NCBI GenBank assembly: GCA_020528935.1
Contig: JAJDFU010000321.1
Location: 1-11,184 of the forward strand
DNA length: 11,184 bases
Reading direction: 5' to 3'
Source of the DNA: Saprospiraceae bacterium
GTDB taxonomy: Bacteria > Bacteroidota > Bacteroidia > Chitinophagales > Saprospiraceae
Under the pieces are notes generated by a model. It did not search any database. It saw only the letters and a program-made list of their open reading frames with translations, and had not been told where the DNA came from. Each line of letters opens with the position of its first letter. Position 1 is the first letter of the stretch. Position numbers and translations under genes: made by a program. This document shows, piece by piece, positions 1 through 7,080 of this stretch.

Positions 1-679
1 GACCGAGGCCATCGAAAAGGCCCTGTACACCCTCATCGTGGAGGGCATGCAGGAAGGCCTCTGGGATGCCTCTCCCGAGCAGCAGAAAGAGAAAAAGCAG
101 GTGCTGCAGGATTTCCAGGCCGAGAAGGAGGCCATGGCCGATACCGACCTGTTCGGCCGCCAGGTCTATTACCACTCCAACAACCCGGCCCTGCGGGTGG
201 GCGGCAGCGGCCTCTACTACCGCGGCGACATCGGCGGCTCCCAGATCAGCTTCGGCGCCGATGTGGGCCTGGAGATTCCCTTTACCCCTTCCTTTGCCGT
301 GCATCCGCAGGCGGGCTTCGGCCGGCTGGCCACCGAGAGTTTGTATTCCGAAAATATCATCTTTGCAGACCTGAACCTGCAGTGGCGCATGCTGCCGCTC
401 AACCGCTTTACGCCCATCGTGTACGGCGGGGCAGGCATTGTGATCGACCAGGACGGCCAGTCGGAGGAGACGCCCCGGCGCAACTACTTCAAGGTACAGG
501 GCGGCGGCGGCTTCGAGTATTTCCTGAGCCCCACCGTGGCGGTGGACGTGCTGTTTGACTACAGCTACCTGCTCAACGACAACATCGACCGCACCCCCAA
601 CGGCCGCTACAACGACACCTTTTACCGCGGCCGCATCGGGTTGAAATTTTTCTTCGGAAACGACAACAACAATAAGTAA
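1..679 (+). CDS. CsgG-family curli secretion pore C-terminus fused to an outer-membrane beta-barrel (5'-partial)
   Basis: The gene is open at the left edge: the first full codon is at 2 and 225 residues are visible before TAA at 677-679. The first visible residues (AIEKALYTLIVEGMQEGLWD) match the last helix of CsgG as I know it from E. coli (Leu/Ile-rich helix, then a GLWD-type end). CsgG is the outer-membrane lipoprotein pore that exports curli subunits. After a charged linker of about 30 residues (Gln/Lys/Glu-rich) comes a domain of roughly 165 residues with alternating aromatic/glycine strands (YYHSNN, VGGSGLYYRGD, GFGRLA, VYGGAGI, GGGGFEYFL) ending in GLKFFFGN. This reads as an OmpA/OmpW-like beta-barrel. 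E. coli CsgG stops near the GLW region, so the barrel is an extra domain. The next gene starts 25 bp downstream on the same strand, which suggests an operon. The CsgG call is fairly sure; the barrel function is inferred. Confidence 0.72.
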   Translation, partial: TEAIEKALYTLIVEGMQEGLWDASPEQQKEKKQVLQDFQAEKEAMADTDLFGRQVYYHSNNPALRVGGSGLYYRGDIGGSQISFGADVGLEIPFTPSFAVHPQAGFGRLATESLYSENIIFADLNLQWRMLPLNRFTPIVYGGAGIVIDQDGQSEETPRRNYFKVQGGGGFEYFLSPTVAVDVLFDYSYLLNDNIDRTPNGRYNDTFYRGRIGLKFFFGNDNNNK

Positions 680-704
680 GTCTCTACCCCCAAACGCTAC
701 AGCC

Positions 705-2279
705 ATGAACAAATGCCTTTTCCTTTCCGCTTTGCTGGGCCTCTTGCTGTGGGCCTGCAACGACGACCCCCTGCAGCCCGAGTTGTACGGCAATATCCGC
801 GGGATCGTACAGGAAGCCGACGGTACGCCCATCGTGGGCGCCCAGGTGAGCACCAACCCCGCTACGGTTTCGGTGGAGACGGACTCCCTGGGCGAATTCG
901 CCATCGACTCCATCCTGGTGCGCAATTATTCCATCGTCGCTCAGAAGGAGGGCTTTCGCGACCGCACCCAAACCGTGGAACTGACCGATGAGGAGACGGT
1001 AAACGTGACCCTCACCATGACCGAACAGACCGAGAACAACGATCCGCCCTCGGTGCCCACCCTCCTGGAGCCGTCCGACGACGCCACCGATGTGGAGCGC
1101 TCCCCCATCCTGCGGTGGACGGCCTCCGATCCCGAGGAAGATGCCCTCACCTACACGGTGCAGGTATTCAGCAGCGTGGATACCACCACCTTCATCCAGA
1201 CGACGACCGACACCTTTCTGCAGGTGCCCAACCTCCGCCTGGAAACGAGCTACCTCTGGACGGTCAGCGCCGACGACGGCAACAATCCGCCGGTGACCAG
1301 CACCGTTCAGCGCTTCACGACCAAGGAGTTTCCGGATTACCGCATTCACGTGGTCAAGGAAGACACCATCACGGGCAACCTGGTGATCTACGCCGCCGAA
1401 GAACCGGTCCTGGACGGCAGTGGGAACGCGCAGGACAGCCTGGAGCTCATCCCGCTCACCGATCCGGGCGTGAACAGCTGGCGGCCGCACCTGAATCCGC
1501 AGCGCAACCGGGTGGCCTTCATATCCAACCGCAACGGGGAGAACCACCTCTTCCTCATGGACCGCAACGGCGACAATGTGGAGCAGCTCAGCTCGGATGC
1601 CCGGCCCATCTCCGGCGGCTTCAACGTGTACGACCTCAACTACGCCTGGGAGCCCAACGGCGAGCGGATCATTTACCCCAGCAACAATCGCCTGTACTGG
1701 ATCAACATCAGCACGCGTTCCACCGTGCAGTACGCTCAGGCCGAGCCGGGCTTCGATTTTGTGGAAGTGGATATTGCGCTGTCCAACGATCCGATCGCGG
1801 TAGATCCCTATTTCGTACTGGCGCGCCAGGAAGGCGAAGATCGCTACGACACCCGTATCCTGCTCTACAATCCCAGCCTGCAGTCCAATGTACTCCTGGA
1901 TGCCAAGGACAGCCTGATCCGCGGGCAGCTCGCCGGCCCCATTTTCTCGCCGGGCGACAACCTGATGGTGTACAGCGAGGATCAGCAGACGGGCACCAAT
2001 TTCGACCAGATCCCGCGGGATGCGGTCCTGTTCCAGTCCAATTATCAGGGCAATCCCCTCACCTCCAAGGAGGCTTTGCCGGTGGGCCCCAACGCCGCCG
2101 GTCCCACCGTCCTGTCTCCGGCCTTGCCTCCCGCCGGGCTGCGCCGGCTACTGGCCAATACGCCAAACGACACCGGCAATCCCTTCGGCAATATTGTCCG
2201 GGGGGACCTGGCCGGCGGCGGCAGCGGGGAAGTGCGTGCCTTGGTCTACCCCAACGCCACCATGCCCGACTGGCAGTAG
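705..2279 (+). CDS. Surface lipoprotein with carboxypeptidase-regulatory-like, FN3-like and PD40/TolB-like propeller domains
   Basis: The protein has 524 residues. ATG 705 is chosen because it opens directly into a type II signal peptide: a hydrophobic stretch at residues 5-16 and the lipobox LWAC with acylated Cys18, followed by NDD. Domains in order: residues 29-105, a carboxypeptidase-regulatory-like beta-sandwich (GNIRGIVQEADGTPIVGAQV, later GEFAIDSI); residues 115-206, a fibronectin type III-like domain (PSVPTLLEPSDDATDVERSP, YLWTVSADDG); residues about 255-510, a PD40/TolB-like propeller with motifs such as VAFISNRNGENHLFLMDRNG and NGERIIYPSNNRLYWI. The end MPDWQ resembles the close of a propeller blade. 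No catalytic residues are evident. It is probably anchored in the outer membrane and acts in binding or scaffolding. It follows the CsgG-type gene by 25 bp, so a role with that secretion pore is plausible but inferred. It ends in TAG, showing that TAG is used as a normal stop here. Confidence 0.78.
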   Translation: MNKCLFLSALLGLLLWACNDDPLQPELYGNIRGIVQEADGTPIVGAQVSTNPATVSVETDSLGEFAIDSILVRNYSIVAQKEGFRDRTQTVELTDEETVNVTLTMTEQTENNDPPSVPTLLEPSDDATDVERSPILRWTASDPEEDALTYTVQVFSSVDTTTFIQTTTDTFLQVPNLRLETSYLWTVSADDGNNPPVTSTVQRFTTKEFPDYRIHVVKEDTITGNLVIYAAEEPVLDGSGNAQDSLELIPLTDPGVNSWRPHLNPQRNRVAFISNRNGENHLFLMDRNGDNVEQLSSDARPISGGFNVYDLNYAWEPNGERIIYPSNNRLYWINISTRSTVQYAQAEPGFDFVEVDIALSNDPIAVDPYFVLARQEGEDRYDTRILLYNPSLQSNVLLDAKDSLIRGQLAGPIFSPGDNLMVYSEDQQTGTNFDQIPRDAVLFQSNYQGNPLTSKEALPVGPNAAGPTVLSPALPPAGLRRLLANTPNDTGNPFGNIVRGDLAGGGSGEVRALVYPNATMPDWQ

Positions 2280-2299
2280 CGGGCCGGGCATCCTCTGTG

Positions 2300-2365
2300 C
2301 ACCGGAGGGCTCCGGGCCTTCCGGTGAACGGCAACGGCTAACCGGCACCTCGGCGGGCCCCGCCG
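2300..2365 (+). other. Two GC-rich hairpins between the lipoprotein and cyclase genes
   Basis: Positions 2300-2306 (CACCGGA) pair perfectly with 2320-2326, and 2351-2357 (CGGCGGG) with 2359-2365. They lie 20-85 bases after the lipoprotein stop, where a terminator would be expected. Neither is followed by a T-run, so they are at best weak or Rho-assisted terminators. Chance folding in GC-rich DNA is an alternative. Confidence 0.25.
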
Positions 2366-2434
2366 GCGCGGACTGGCAACGCAACGATCGAGCCATCGCT
2401 TGGGGAACGCTCCCAAATACCCGCGGCCATTCCC

Positions 2435-2442
2435 TATATTCG
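2435..2442 (+). promoter_or_regulatory. Possible Bacteroidota-type -7 element for the cyclase gene
   Basis: TATATTCG resembles the Bacteroidota -7 consensus TAnnTTTG and ends 18 bases before the GTG start at 2461. This is close to the spacing of the candidate element before the peptidase gene. I see no TTTG-like -33 box at the proper distance, so the call rests on the -7 match and position only. Confidence 0.3.
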
Positions 2443-2460
2443 TACTTTTACTGCCGGCTT

Positions 2461-5448
2461 GTGAAAAACCTGATCCCACATTTTATTGCGCAGCAGTACG
2501 AGGAAGGCCAGAGCCACGGCCGGGTGGATGCTTACGTGATGCACATCGACCTGTCCGGCTTCACGGCCCTGACCGAAGGGCTCATGCAAAAGGGCCATGC
2601 CGGAGCCGAGGAGCTCTCTCACATTCTCAACGACATCTTCGCGCCCATGGTGCGGCTGGTCTATGCCCGCCGGGGGCACATTCCCTGTTTTGCGGGCGAT
2701 TCCTTTTCGGCGGTCTTCTCCAGCCGTTCCGCTCAGCCGGAGGACATCACCCAGACCGCCCTGGATATTCGCCACCTGTTCAGCGGCCGCTCTTATCAGT
2801 TCGGCGATTTTACCATCGACATCCGCATCGGCCTGTCCTGCGGTGCGGTAGAGTGGGGCATTGTAGGCGAACAGCACAAAGCCTTTTACCTGCGGGGCAC
2901 CCCCATCGACCGGGCAGCCTACTGCCAAAGCCAGGCCCGGCACCGGCAGATCATCCTGGGCGACTGCATTGCGGCCAAACTGAGGCACAGGCCCGTGCAC
3001 ATGGAGCCCGTGACACCCCGCCTCTACAGCCTCAGCGGCGACCCCAACCTCCATGCCCGAAACGAAGAGCTACCTATTTCCATCCGCCGGGAAACCCTCG
3101 ACGCTTTTCTGCCGGATGCCGTGATCGACTACCACCTGGACGGCGAATTCCGGACTGTGGTCACGGTTTTTCTATCGTTCAAGGGGCTGACCAAGCACGA
3201 AGAGCTGGATGCGTTTGCCGGCATTCTCCTCGAGCGCTGCTACGAGTTTTCGGGTTATTTCAAAGAGTTTGAGTACGGCGATAAAGGCGGTGTAGCGGCC
3301 ATGTTTTTCGGTGCGCCGGTGACCTTCGAGCACATTCATCAGCGCGCCCTGGAGTGCGTGGAGGCCATGCGGGAAGACCTGGATCGCCTGCGCCAGGACA
3401 TCCCCGCGCTGGCCTATCGCGTAGGCATGACGATGGGCACGGCTTTCACCGGAATCGTCGGTGGGGAGGAGCGCTGCCAGTACGCGGCGGTGGGCAAGCA
3501 CGTCAACCTGGCCGCCCGCCTCATGACGCGGGCCGACTGGCAGGAGGTCCTGGTTGATGCCGAAGTGCAAAAGAGCCCCCTGCACCGGTTTACCCCCAAG
3601 GGCGCCATCCAGTACAAGGGCTTTCAGGAGCCCATTCCCACCTATGTCTTGCTGGGCCGCAACTACGATTTCCGGCAGGCCTACGCCAGCGAGTTCTTCG
3701 GCCGCTCCACCGAGATGGACGCGCTGCACCGGCAGGCAGCACCCTTGTTGGAGGGCCGGCCGGGCGGTATTACCTACATCTACGGCGAGCCGGGCATCGG
3801 CAAGAGCCGGCTGACCTACGAGCTGCGCCAGCAGCTGGTGGAGCGCGGCGTGCAGTGGTTCTTTTGCCCGGCCGATCAGATCCTGCGCAAACCGCTCAAT
3901 CCGTTCCTGTACTTTTTGCGCGAGTACTTCCTGCAGGATCCCGAAGGCGAGGGGGCGCGCAACCGGGTGGCTTTCGACCGTCGCCTGCAGGAGCTGCTCC
4001 TCCGCCTGGAAGAAGCCGGCGGGCAACGGGAGAAAGATATTGCCCGCGGGCTGAAGCGCCTGCAGAGTGTACTGGCCGCCAACCTGGGCCTGTACCAACC
4101 CGACAGCCTGTGGGAGCAGCTGGACGCCAAAGGCCGCTACGCCAACACCCTGGCCGCCATCGCCCAACTCTTTCAGGCCGAAGCCTGCCTGGCACCGGTC
4201 GTCCTGCAAATGGAGGACATCCACTGGATCGACGACAGCTCCCGCGAGCAACTGGAGGAATTGCTCCGCACCAGCCACGACCTGCCCCTGTGGATACTCA
4301 TGACCTCGCGCTACCACGACGAAGGCAGCAAACCACAGTTGTTCAGTCGGGAATTTCTCACCGGCTACCAGGTAGCCGAACACGAATTCGACCTCAATAC
4401 CCTGAGCCGGGAAGACGTGCGCCATTTTGCCGAGCACTACCTCAAGGGCGAAATTTCAGCTACCTTCCACCAGTTGCTGCTGCGCACCACCAATGCGAAC
4501 CCCTTCTACCTGGAGCAGATCCTGGAATACCTGGTGGAACAACGCATGATCGCCCAGGAAAGCGGCACCTGGCAGGTGGTTGATCAAAACATCACGCTGT
4601 CGGATTCCATCCAGGCCATCCTCACCGCCCGCATCGACCGTTTGTCGCTGGCCGTCAAGGAAACGGTCAAGGCGGCGGCCGTCATCGGTCGCGAATTCGA
4701 CCTGCCCATCCTGCGGGAAGTGATGCGCCACAACGATGTGTACGCCATTGACGACGAGGCCGGCCACACCTTCCGCGAACAGATCGAGAAAGCCAAGCGC
4801 GGGCAGATCTGGATGGCCATCAGCGAGCTGCGCTACCTCTTCCGGCACTCCCTGTTGCGCGAGGCCGCCTACTCTATGCAACTGCGCGCCCGCCTGCAGC
4901 ACCTGCACGCACTCATCGCCCAGGCCATTGAAAGCCTCTATTCCGACAAGCTGGAGGACCGCTACGTCGACCTGGCCTTTCACTACGAGCAGGCCGGCAT
5001 CCTGGACAAAACGGCAGAGTATCTGGACCAGGCCGCCCGTTTTGCCCAGGACAATTACCAGACCCAACAGGCCCTGAACCTGCTGGACAAGCTGCTGGAT
5101 AAGCAACTGGAGTTGGATACCCTGGAGCTCAGCGCGCATCTGCGCACCCATCTTCGCAAAGCCCGCGTGCAAGAGCTCATCGGCGACTGGGACGAGTGCG
5201 AGCAAACCTGCCCCCCCGCCCTCCAGCGCGCCCAGCGCACCGCGTGCGCGCTGCCGGTGGGCCCTTGCATCCTCCAGCTCGGCCGGGTTCTCTACCTGCA
5301 GTGTAACGAGCCGGACCGTCGCCGCTGCCTCGTAACGGCGGCCCGCCTTTTCGAGTCCGTAGCCGACAGTGCCGGCAGTGCCCGCGTGGTCGGCAACCTG
5401 GGCAATCTCTATTTCCGGCAGGGCCAATACCCCGAGGCCAAAACCTAG
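2461..5448 (+). CDS. Soluble adenylyl cyclase-like protein (C1-C2-NTPase-TPR), interrupted by an in-frame amber codon
   Basis: GTG 2461 is preferred because it starts just before the first cyclase strand; upstream in-frame sequence is Pro/Arg-rich and overlaps the lipoprotein gene, and ATG 2539 would cut off that strand. 995 residues precede TAG 5446-5448. Cyclase domain C1 (about 22-195) keeps both metal aspartates, D30 (DLSGFT) and D80 (AGDSF), but lacks the transition-state Asn/Arg. C2 (about 230-400) lacks the metal aspartates but keeps K268, N349 and R353 (VGKHVNLAARL). A C1/C2 pair would therefore make one complete ATP-to-cAMP site, as in mammalian sAC. Residues about 412-800 form a STAND/AAA-like NTPase: Walker A GEPGIGKSR 442-450, Walker B around D586 (LQMEDIHWID), then a winged-helix-like part (AAAVIGREFDLPIL). 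Helical TPR-type repeats follow from about 830. No signal peptide or membrane segment is seen, so it should be cytosolic. The repeats continue in the same frame after the TAG to 6513; the intact protein would have about 1350 residues. Confidence 0.83.
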   Translation: MKNLIPHFIAQQYEEGQSHGRVDAYVMHIDLSGFTALTEGLMQKGHAGAEELSHILNDIFAPMVRLVYARRGHIPCFAGDSFSAVFSSRSAQPEDITQTALDIRHLFSGRSYQFGDFTIDIRIGLSCGAVEWGIVGEQHKAFYLRGTPIDRAAYCQSQARHRQIILGDCIAAKLRHRPVHMEPVTPRLYSLSGDPNLHARNEELPISIRRETLDAFLPDAVIDYHLDGEFRTVVTVFLSFKGLTKHEELDAFAGILLERCYEFSGYFKEFEYGDKGGVAAMFFGAPVTFEHIHQRALECVEAMREDLDRLRQDIPALAYRVGMTMGTAFTGIVGGEERCQYAAVGKHVNLAARLMTRADWQEVLVDAEVQKSPLHRFTPKGAIQYKGFQEPIPTYVLLGRNYDFRQAYASEFFGRSTEMDALHRQAAPLLEGRPGGITYIYGEPGIGKSRLTYELRQQLVERGVQWFFCPADQILRKPLNPFLYFLREYFLQDPEGEGARNRVAFDRRLQELLLRLEEAGGQREKDIARGLKRLQSVLAANLGLYQPDSLWEQLDAKGRYANTLAAIAQLFQAEACLAPVVLQMEDIHWIDDSSREQLEELLRTSHDLPLWILMTSRYHDEGSKPQLFSREFLTGYQVAEHEFDLNTLSREDVRHFAEHYLKGEISATFHQLLLRTTNANPFYLEQILEYLVEQRMIAQESGTWQVVDQNITLSDSIQAILTARIDRLSLAVKETVKAAAVIGREFDLPILREVMRHNDVYAIDDEAGHTFREQIEKAKRGQIWMAISELRYLFRHSLLREAAYSMQLRARLQHLHALIAQAIESLYSDKLEDRYVDLAFHYEQAGILDKTAEYLDQAARFAQDNYQTQQALNLLDKLLDKQLELDTLELSAHLRTHLRKARVQELIGDWDECEQTCPPALQRAQRTACALPVGPCILQLGRVLYLQCNEPDRRRCLVTAARLFESVADSAGSARVVGNLGNLYFRQGQYPEAKT
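5446..5448 (+). other. In-frame TAG (amber) codon splitting the cyclase gene
   Basis: The reading frame from 2461 meets TAG here (AKT-stop-FQDS) and continues open in the same frame to TGA at 6511-6513. The TPR repeat period is exactly 40 codons from the NLG motif before the TAG to the NLG motif after it, counting the TAG as one residue. This rules out an insertion or deletion in that interval. In the following repeats the equivalent residue is V, S, Q, Y or F. CAG or TAC to TAG by one base would explain it. TAG also ends the lipoprotein and peptidase genes, so it is a standard stop here. Confidence 0.9.
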
Positions 5449-5505
5449 TTCCAGGACAGCCTGGACATCGGGCAACGCACCGGTCAACGCACCATCGACA
5501 CCCAG

Positions 5506-6513
5506 GTGGTGTCCAACCTGGGCCTCACCTTCATGAATCAGGGCAACTATGACGAAGGCATTCGCGTGATGCGCGAGCAGCTGGAAAAATGCCAGCTTCA
5601 GAACGACAAGCCCGGCATGGCCACCATCTTCACCTATATGGGGATCGTGTACCTCGAAAAGGGCGACTACGACCACGCCATGGACAGCTTTCAGCGCGGC
5701 CTTCAGCTCAATGAAGAGCTGGGCAACAAGATGCTGCTCTCCGTGGTGATCGGCAATATCGGCATCGTCAATCAGCGGCGGGGTAAGTACGAGGAGGCCA
5801 TGGAGCAGTTTCAGCGCGACCTGGAACTCTGCGAAGAGCTGGGCGACAAACAGGGCATCGCCATTGCCCTGGGGCTCATCGGCGAACTGCACAGCATACG
5901 GGGCGAATTTTACAAAGCCATTGAGTACCTGCAGAAAAACCTCATGCTCTGCGAAGAACTGGGCTATCAAAAAGGCATTGCCAAAGCCGTCAACACCCTG
6001 GGCGACGTCTTCTATTTCCTGGAAAACTACCCCCGATCCCTGCACTTCTACAATCGCGCCATCGAGGTGACGCGCGGCATCGGCAACAAGCTGGTCCTGG
6101 GGTTCAGCTTGGTGGAGAAAGGCACCGTGCTGATCGCCAGCGCGTCCTACGGCGAGCTGCAGAGCGTGCTGCGCGAAGCCCTCGGCATTGCCGAAGAACT
6201 GGGCAATCCGGACCTCTTCTTCGAAACCAAGGTCCTGGAAGCCAAGGTCAAGCTGCTGCAAAAAGAGCCCGAAGCCGCCGTAGCCATCCTGAAGGGGTTG
6301 CTGCGCCGGCGACTCAACAAGGGGCAGCAAGCCACGGCCTGGTACCAACTATACCGGGCCGATCCGCTGGAACAGACCTACCGCGAGCAGGCCCGGGCGC
6401 TGTTCGACGAACTGTATACCGCTACCCCGCGCTACCTCTTCCGCAAGCGCCTGGAAGAACTCGGCGTCGACCCGCCCGAGGGTGCCGGTAGCGAGGGCGG
6501 CCGGGCGCCCTGA
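5506..6513 (+). pseudogene. C-terminal TPR part of the sAC-like cyclase, downstream of the amber codon
   Basis: This is the in-frame continuation of the cyclase gene. The open frame begins at 5449, and the first possible start is GTG 5506 (335 residues to TGA 6511-6513). At least five consecutive 40-residue tetratricopeptide repeats are visible, with cores such as MGIVYLEKGDYDHAMDSF, IGIVNQRRGKYEEAMEQF and IGELHSIRGEFYKAIEYL. A less regular helical tail and a Pro/Gly/Arg-rich end follow. TPRs serve protein-protein contact; in sAC-type proteins they follow the NTPase module. I see no ribosome binding site or promoter before 5506, so independent expression is doubtful. It could still be made by internal initiation, by amber readthrough, or as part of one intact protein if the TAG is a sequence error. 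Identity as a TPR array is certain; status as a pseudogene fragment is inferred. Confidence 0.75.
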
Positions 6514-6602
6514 ATGCCTCCTGTTCTACCGTAAATTCCGCCGCTGGTCGAAGAATAAGCCCCCCCGAGGTTAAACCCGGATTATGCATGAATTTGCGCG
6601 AC

Positions 6603-6689
6603 TATACTGACGTTGAAGTGGATTGGGCCATCCCAATCCACTTCAAGTACGGCATATACTGACCGCTGCAGTTTGGGAGTATCCCAAAC
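6603..6689. repeat. Two direct-repeat-plus-hairpin units
   Basis: TATACTGAC occurs at 6603-6611 and 6655-6663, and each copy is followed by a perfect inverted repeat. The first has a 15-bp stem (6613-6627 with 6632-6646) and a 4-base loop CCAT. The second has an 8-bp stem (6671-6678 with 6682-6689) and a 3-base loop GTA. Both hairpin tips share a TTGGG...ATCCCAA pattern, so they look like diverged copies of one unit. No T-run follows either, which argues against intrinsic terminators. Confidence 0.7.
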
Positions 6690-6753
6690 CACATCGCCTC
6701 ATGTATAAAAGGCTCTTCCATTTAACAGCATGTTGCTATTTAGAAGCCTATGA

Positions 6754-6787
6754 CCGGGCCGACCCGGACCATGGCAAAATATTGCCA
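6754..6787. repeat. Pair of short perfect hairpins
   Basis: CCGGG 6754-6758 pairs with CCCGG 6763-6767 around a CCGA loop, and TGGCAA 6772-6777 pairs with TTGCCA 6782-6787 around an AATA loop. They are part of the hairpin-rich intergenic stretch; no function is evident. Confidence 0.5.
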
Positions 6788-6870
6788 ACCCACATCCGGG
6801 TACACATCAAATAAGTAACACCAATCAAAAGCCCTGGTAACGCATCGAGGTACAAAATTTTACCATTCGC

Positions 6871-6885
6871 CAGCCCTTTGGGCTG
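6871..6885. repeat. 6-bp perfect hairpin with a TTT loop
   Basis: CAGCCC 6871-6876 pairs with GGGCTG 6880-6885 around TTT. Short GC hairpins of this look occur in intergenic repeats of Bacteroidota as I remember them, but I cannot match it to a named family. Confidence 0.45.
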
Positions 6886-6983
6886 TACATGCAACGCTTG
6901 GGCCGTTTTATCCTCTCTATATAGTAAAGAACATCCGGGACGTTTTTGCAACATCCCTGCAAGCCCTGATTTTCTTTAGGATT

Positions 6984-7014
6984 CTTATAGAATAAGTGCG
7001 ATTTGCACTCGCAC
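6984..7014. repeat. Two adjoining hairpins near the right end of the intergenic element
   Basis: CTTAT 6984-6988 pairs with ATAAG 6992-6996, and GTGCGA 6996-7001 pairs with TCGCAC 7009-7014 around a 7-base loop. The two share base 6996, so they could be alternative folds. Confidence 0.45.
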
Positions 7015-7080
7015 AAAGGCAGAATGTACGCGTTTAGCCTATATAAAGTGCTTTTTTCATACTAATCCGATTTAATGGTG

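Larger units (their letters stand above)
6571..7075. repeat. AT-richer, hairpin-rich non-coding insertion with imperfect terminal inverted repeats (MITE-like candidate)
   Basis: By hand count this stretch is about 44% GC, falling to about a third at its right end, whereas the flanking genes look above 60%. The left edge carries TTAAA 6571-6575, CGGATTA 6578-6584 and ATGAA 6588-6592. The right edge carries the reverse complements in mirrored order: TTCAT 7056-7060, TAATCCG 7063-7069, TTTAA 7071-7075. That gives 17 matched bases in three blocks, with spacers differing by one base each. TTAA sits at both ends, but no further target duplication is clear. Inside are seven short perfect hairpins and two 9-bp direct repeats. 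The small reading frames inside (up to 68 codons) resemble no protein I know. It fills almost all of the 647-bp gap between the cyclase and peptidase genes. Alternatives are a mosaic of intergenic repeats or a structured RNA gene. Confidence 0.5.

Noticed and set aside
1115..2341. 408-codon + strand frame overlapping the lipoprotein gene
   Set aside because: Its translation is Arg/Gln/Pro/His-rich and featureless, while the other frame carries a lipobox and known domains.
2020..2460. Longer upstream start for the cyclase
   Set aside because: It would overlap the lipoprotein gene by 260 bases, and the added residues are low-complexity Pro/Arg/Ala. GTG 2461 fits the domain start and the nearby -7-like element.
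3172..4437. 421-codon open frame on the - strand
   Set aside because: It lies antisense to the C2 cyclase and NTPase motifs and has no recognisable family.
5446..5448. Genome-wide reassignment of TAG as sense
   Set aside because: TAG ends the lipoprotein gene (2277-2279) and the peptidase gene (8946-8948) at natural C-termini.
4456..6348. 630-codon open frame on the - strand across the cyclase/TPR region
   Set aside because: It is antisense to a clear NTPase-TPR protein, and its Leu/Val/Gly/Ala/His-rich translation shows no domain. It is a shadow of codon bias in GC-rich DNA.
6623..6954. Small frames in the intergenic element (63 codons at 6623-6814 +, 68 codons at 6748-6954 -)
   Set aside because: They overlap hairpins, resemble no family and have no ribosome binding site; repeat DNA explains them better.
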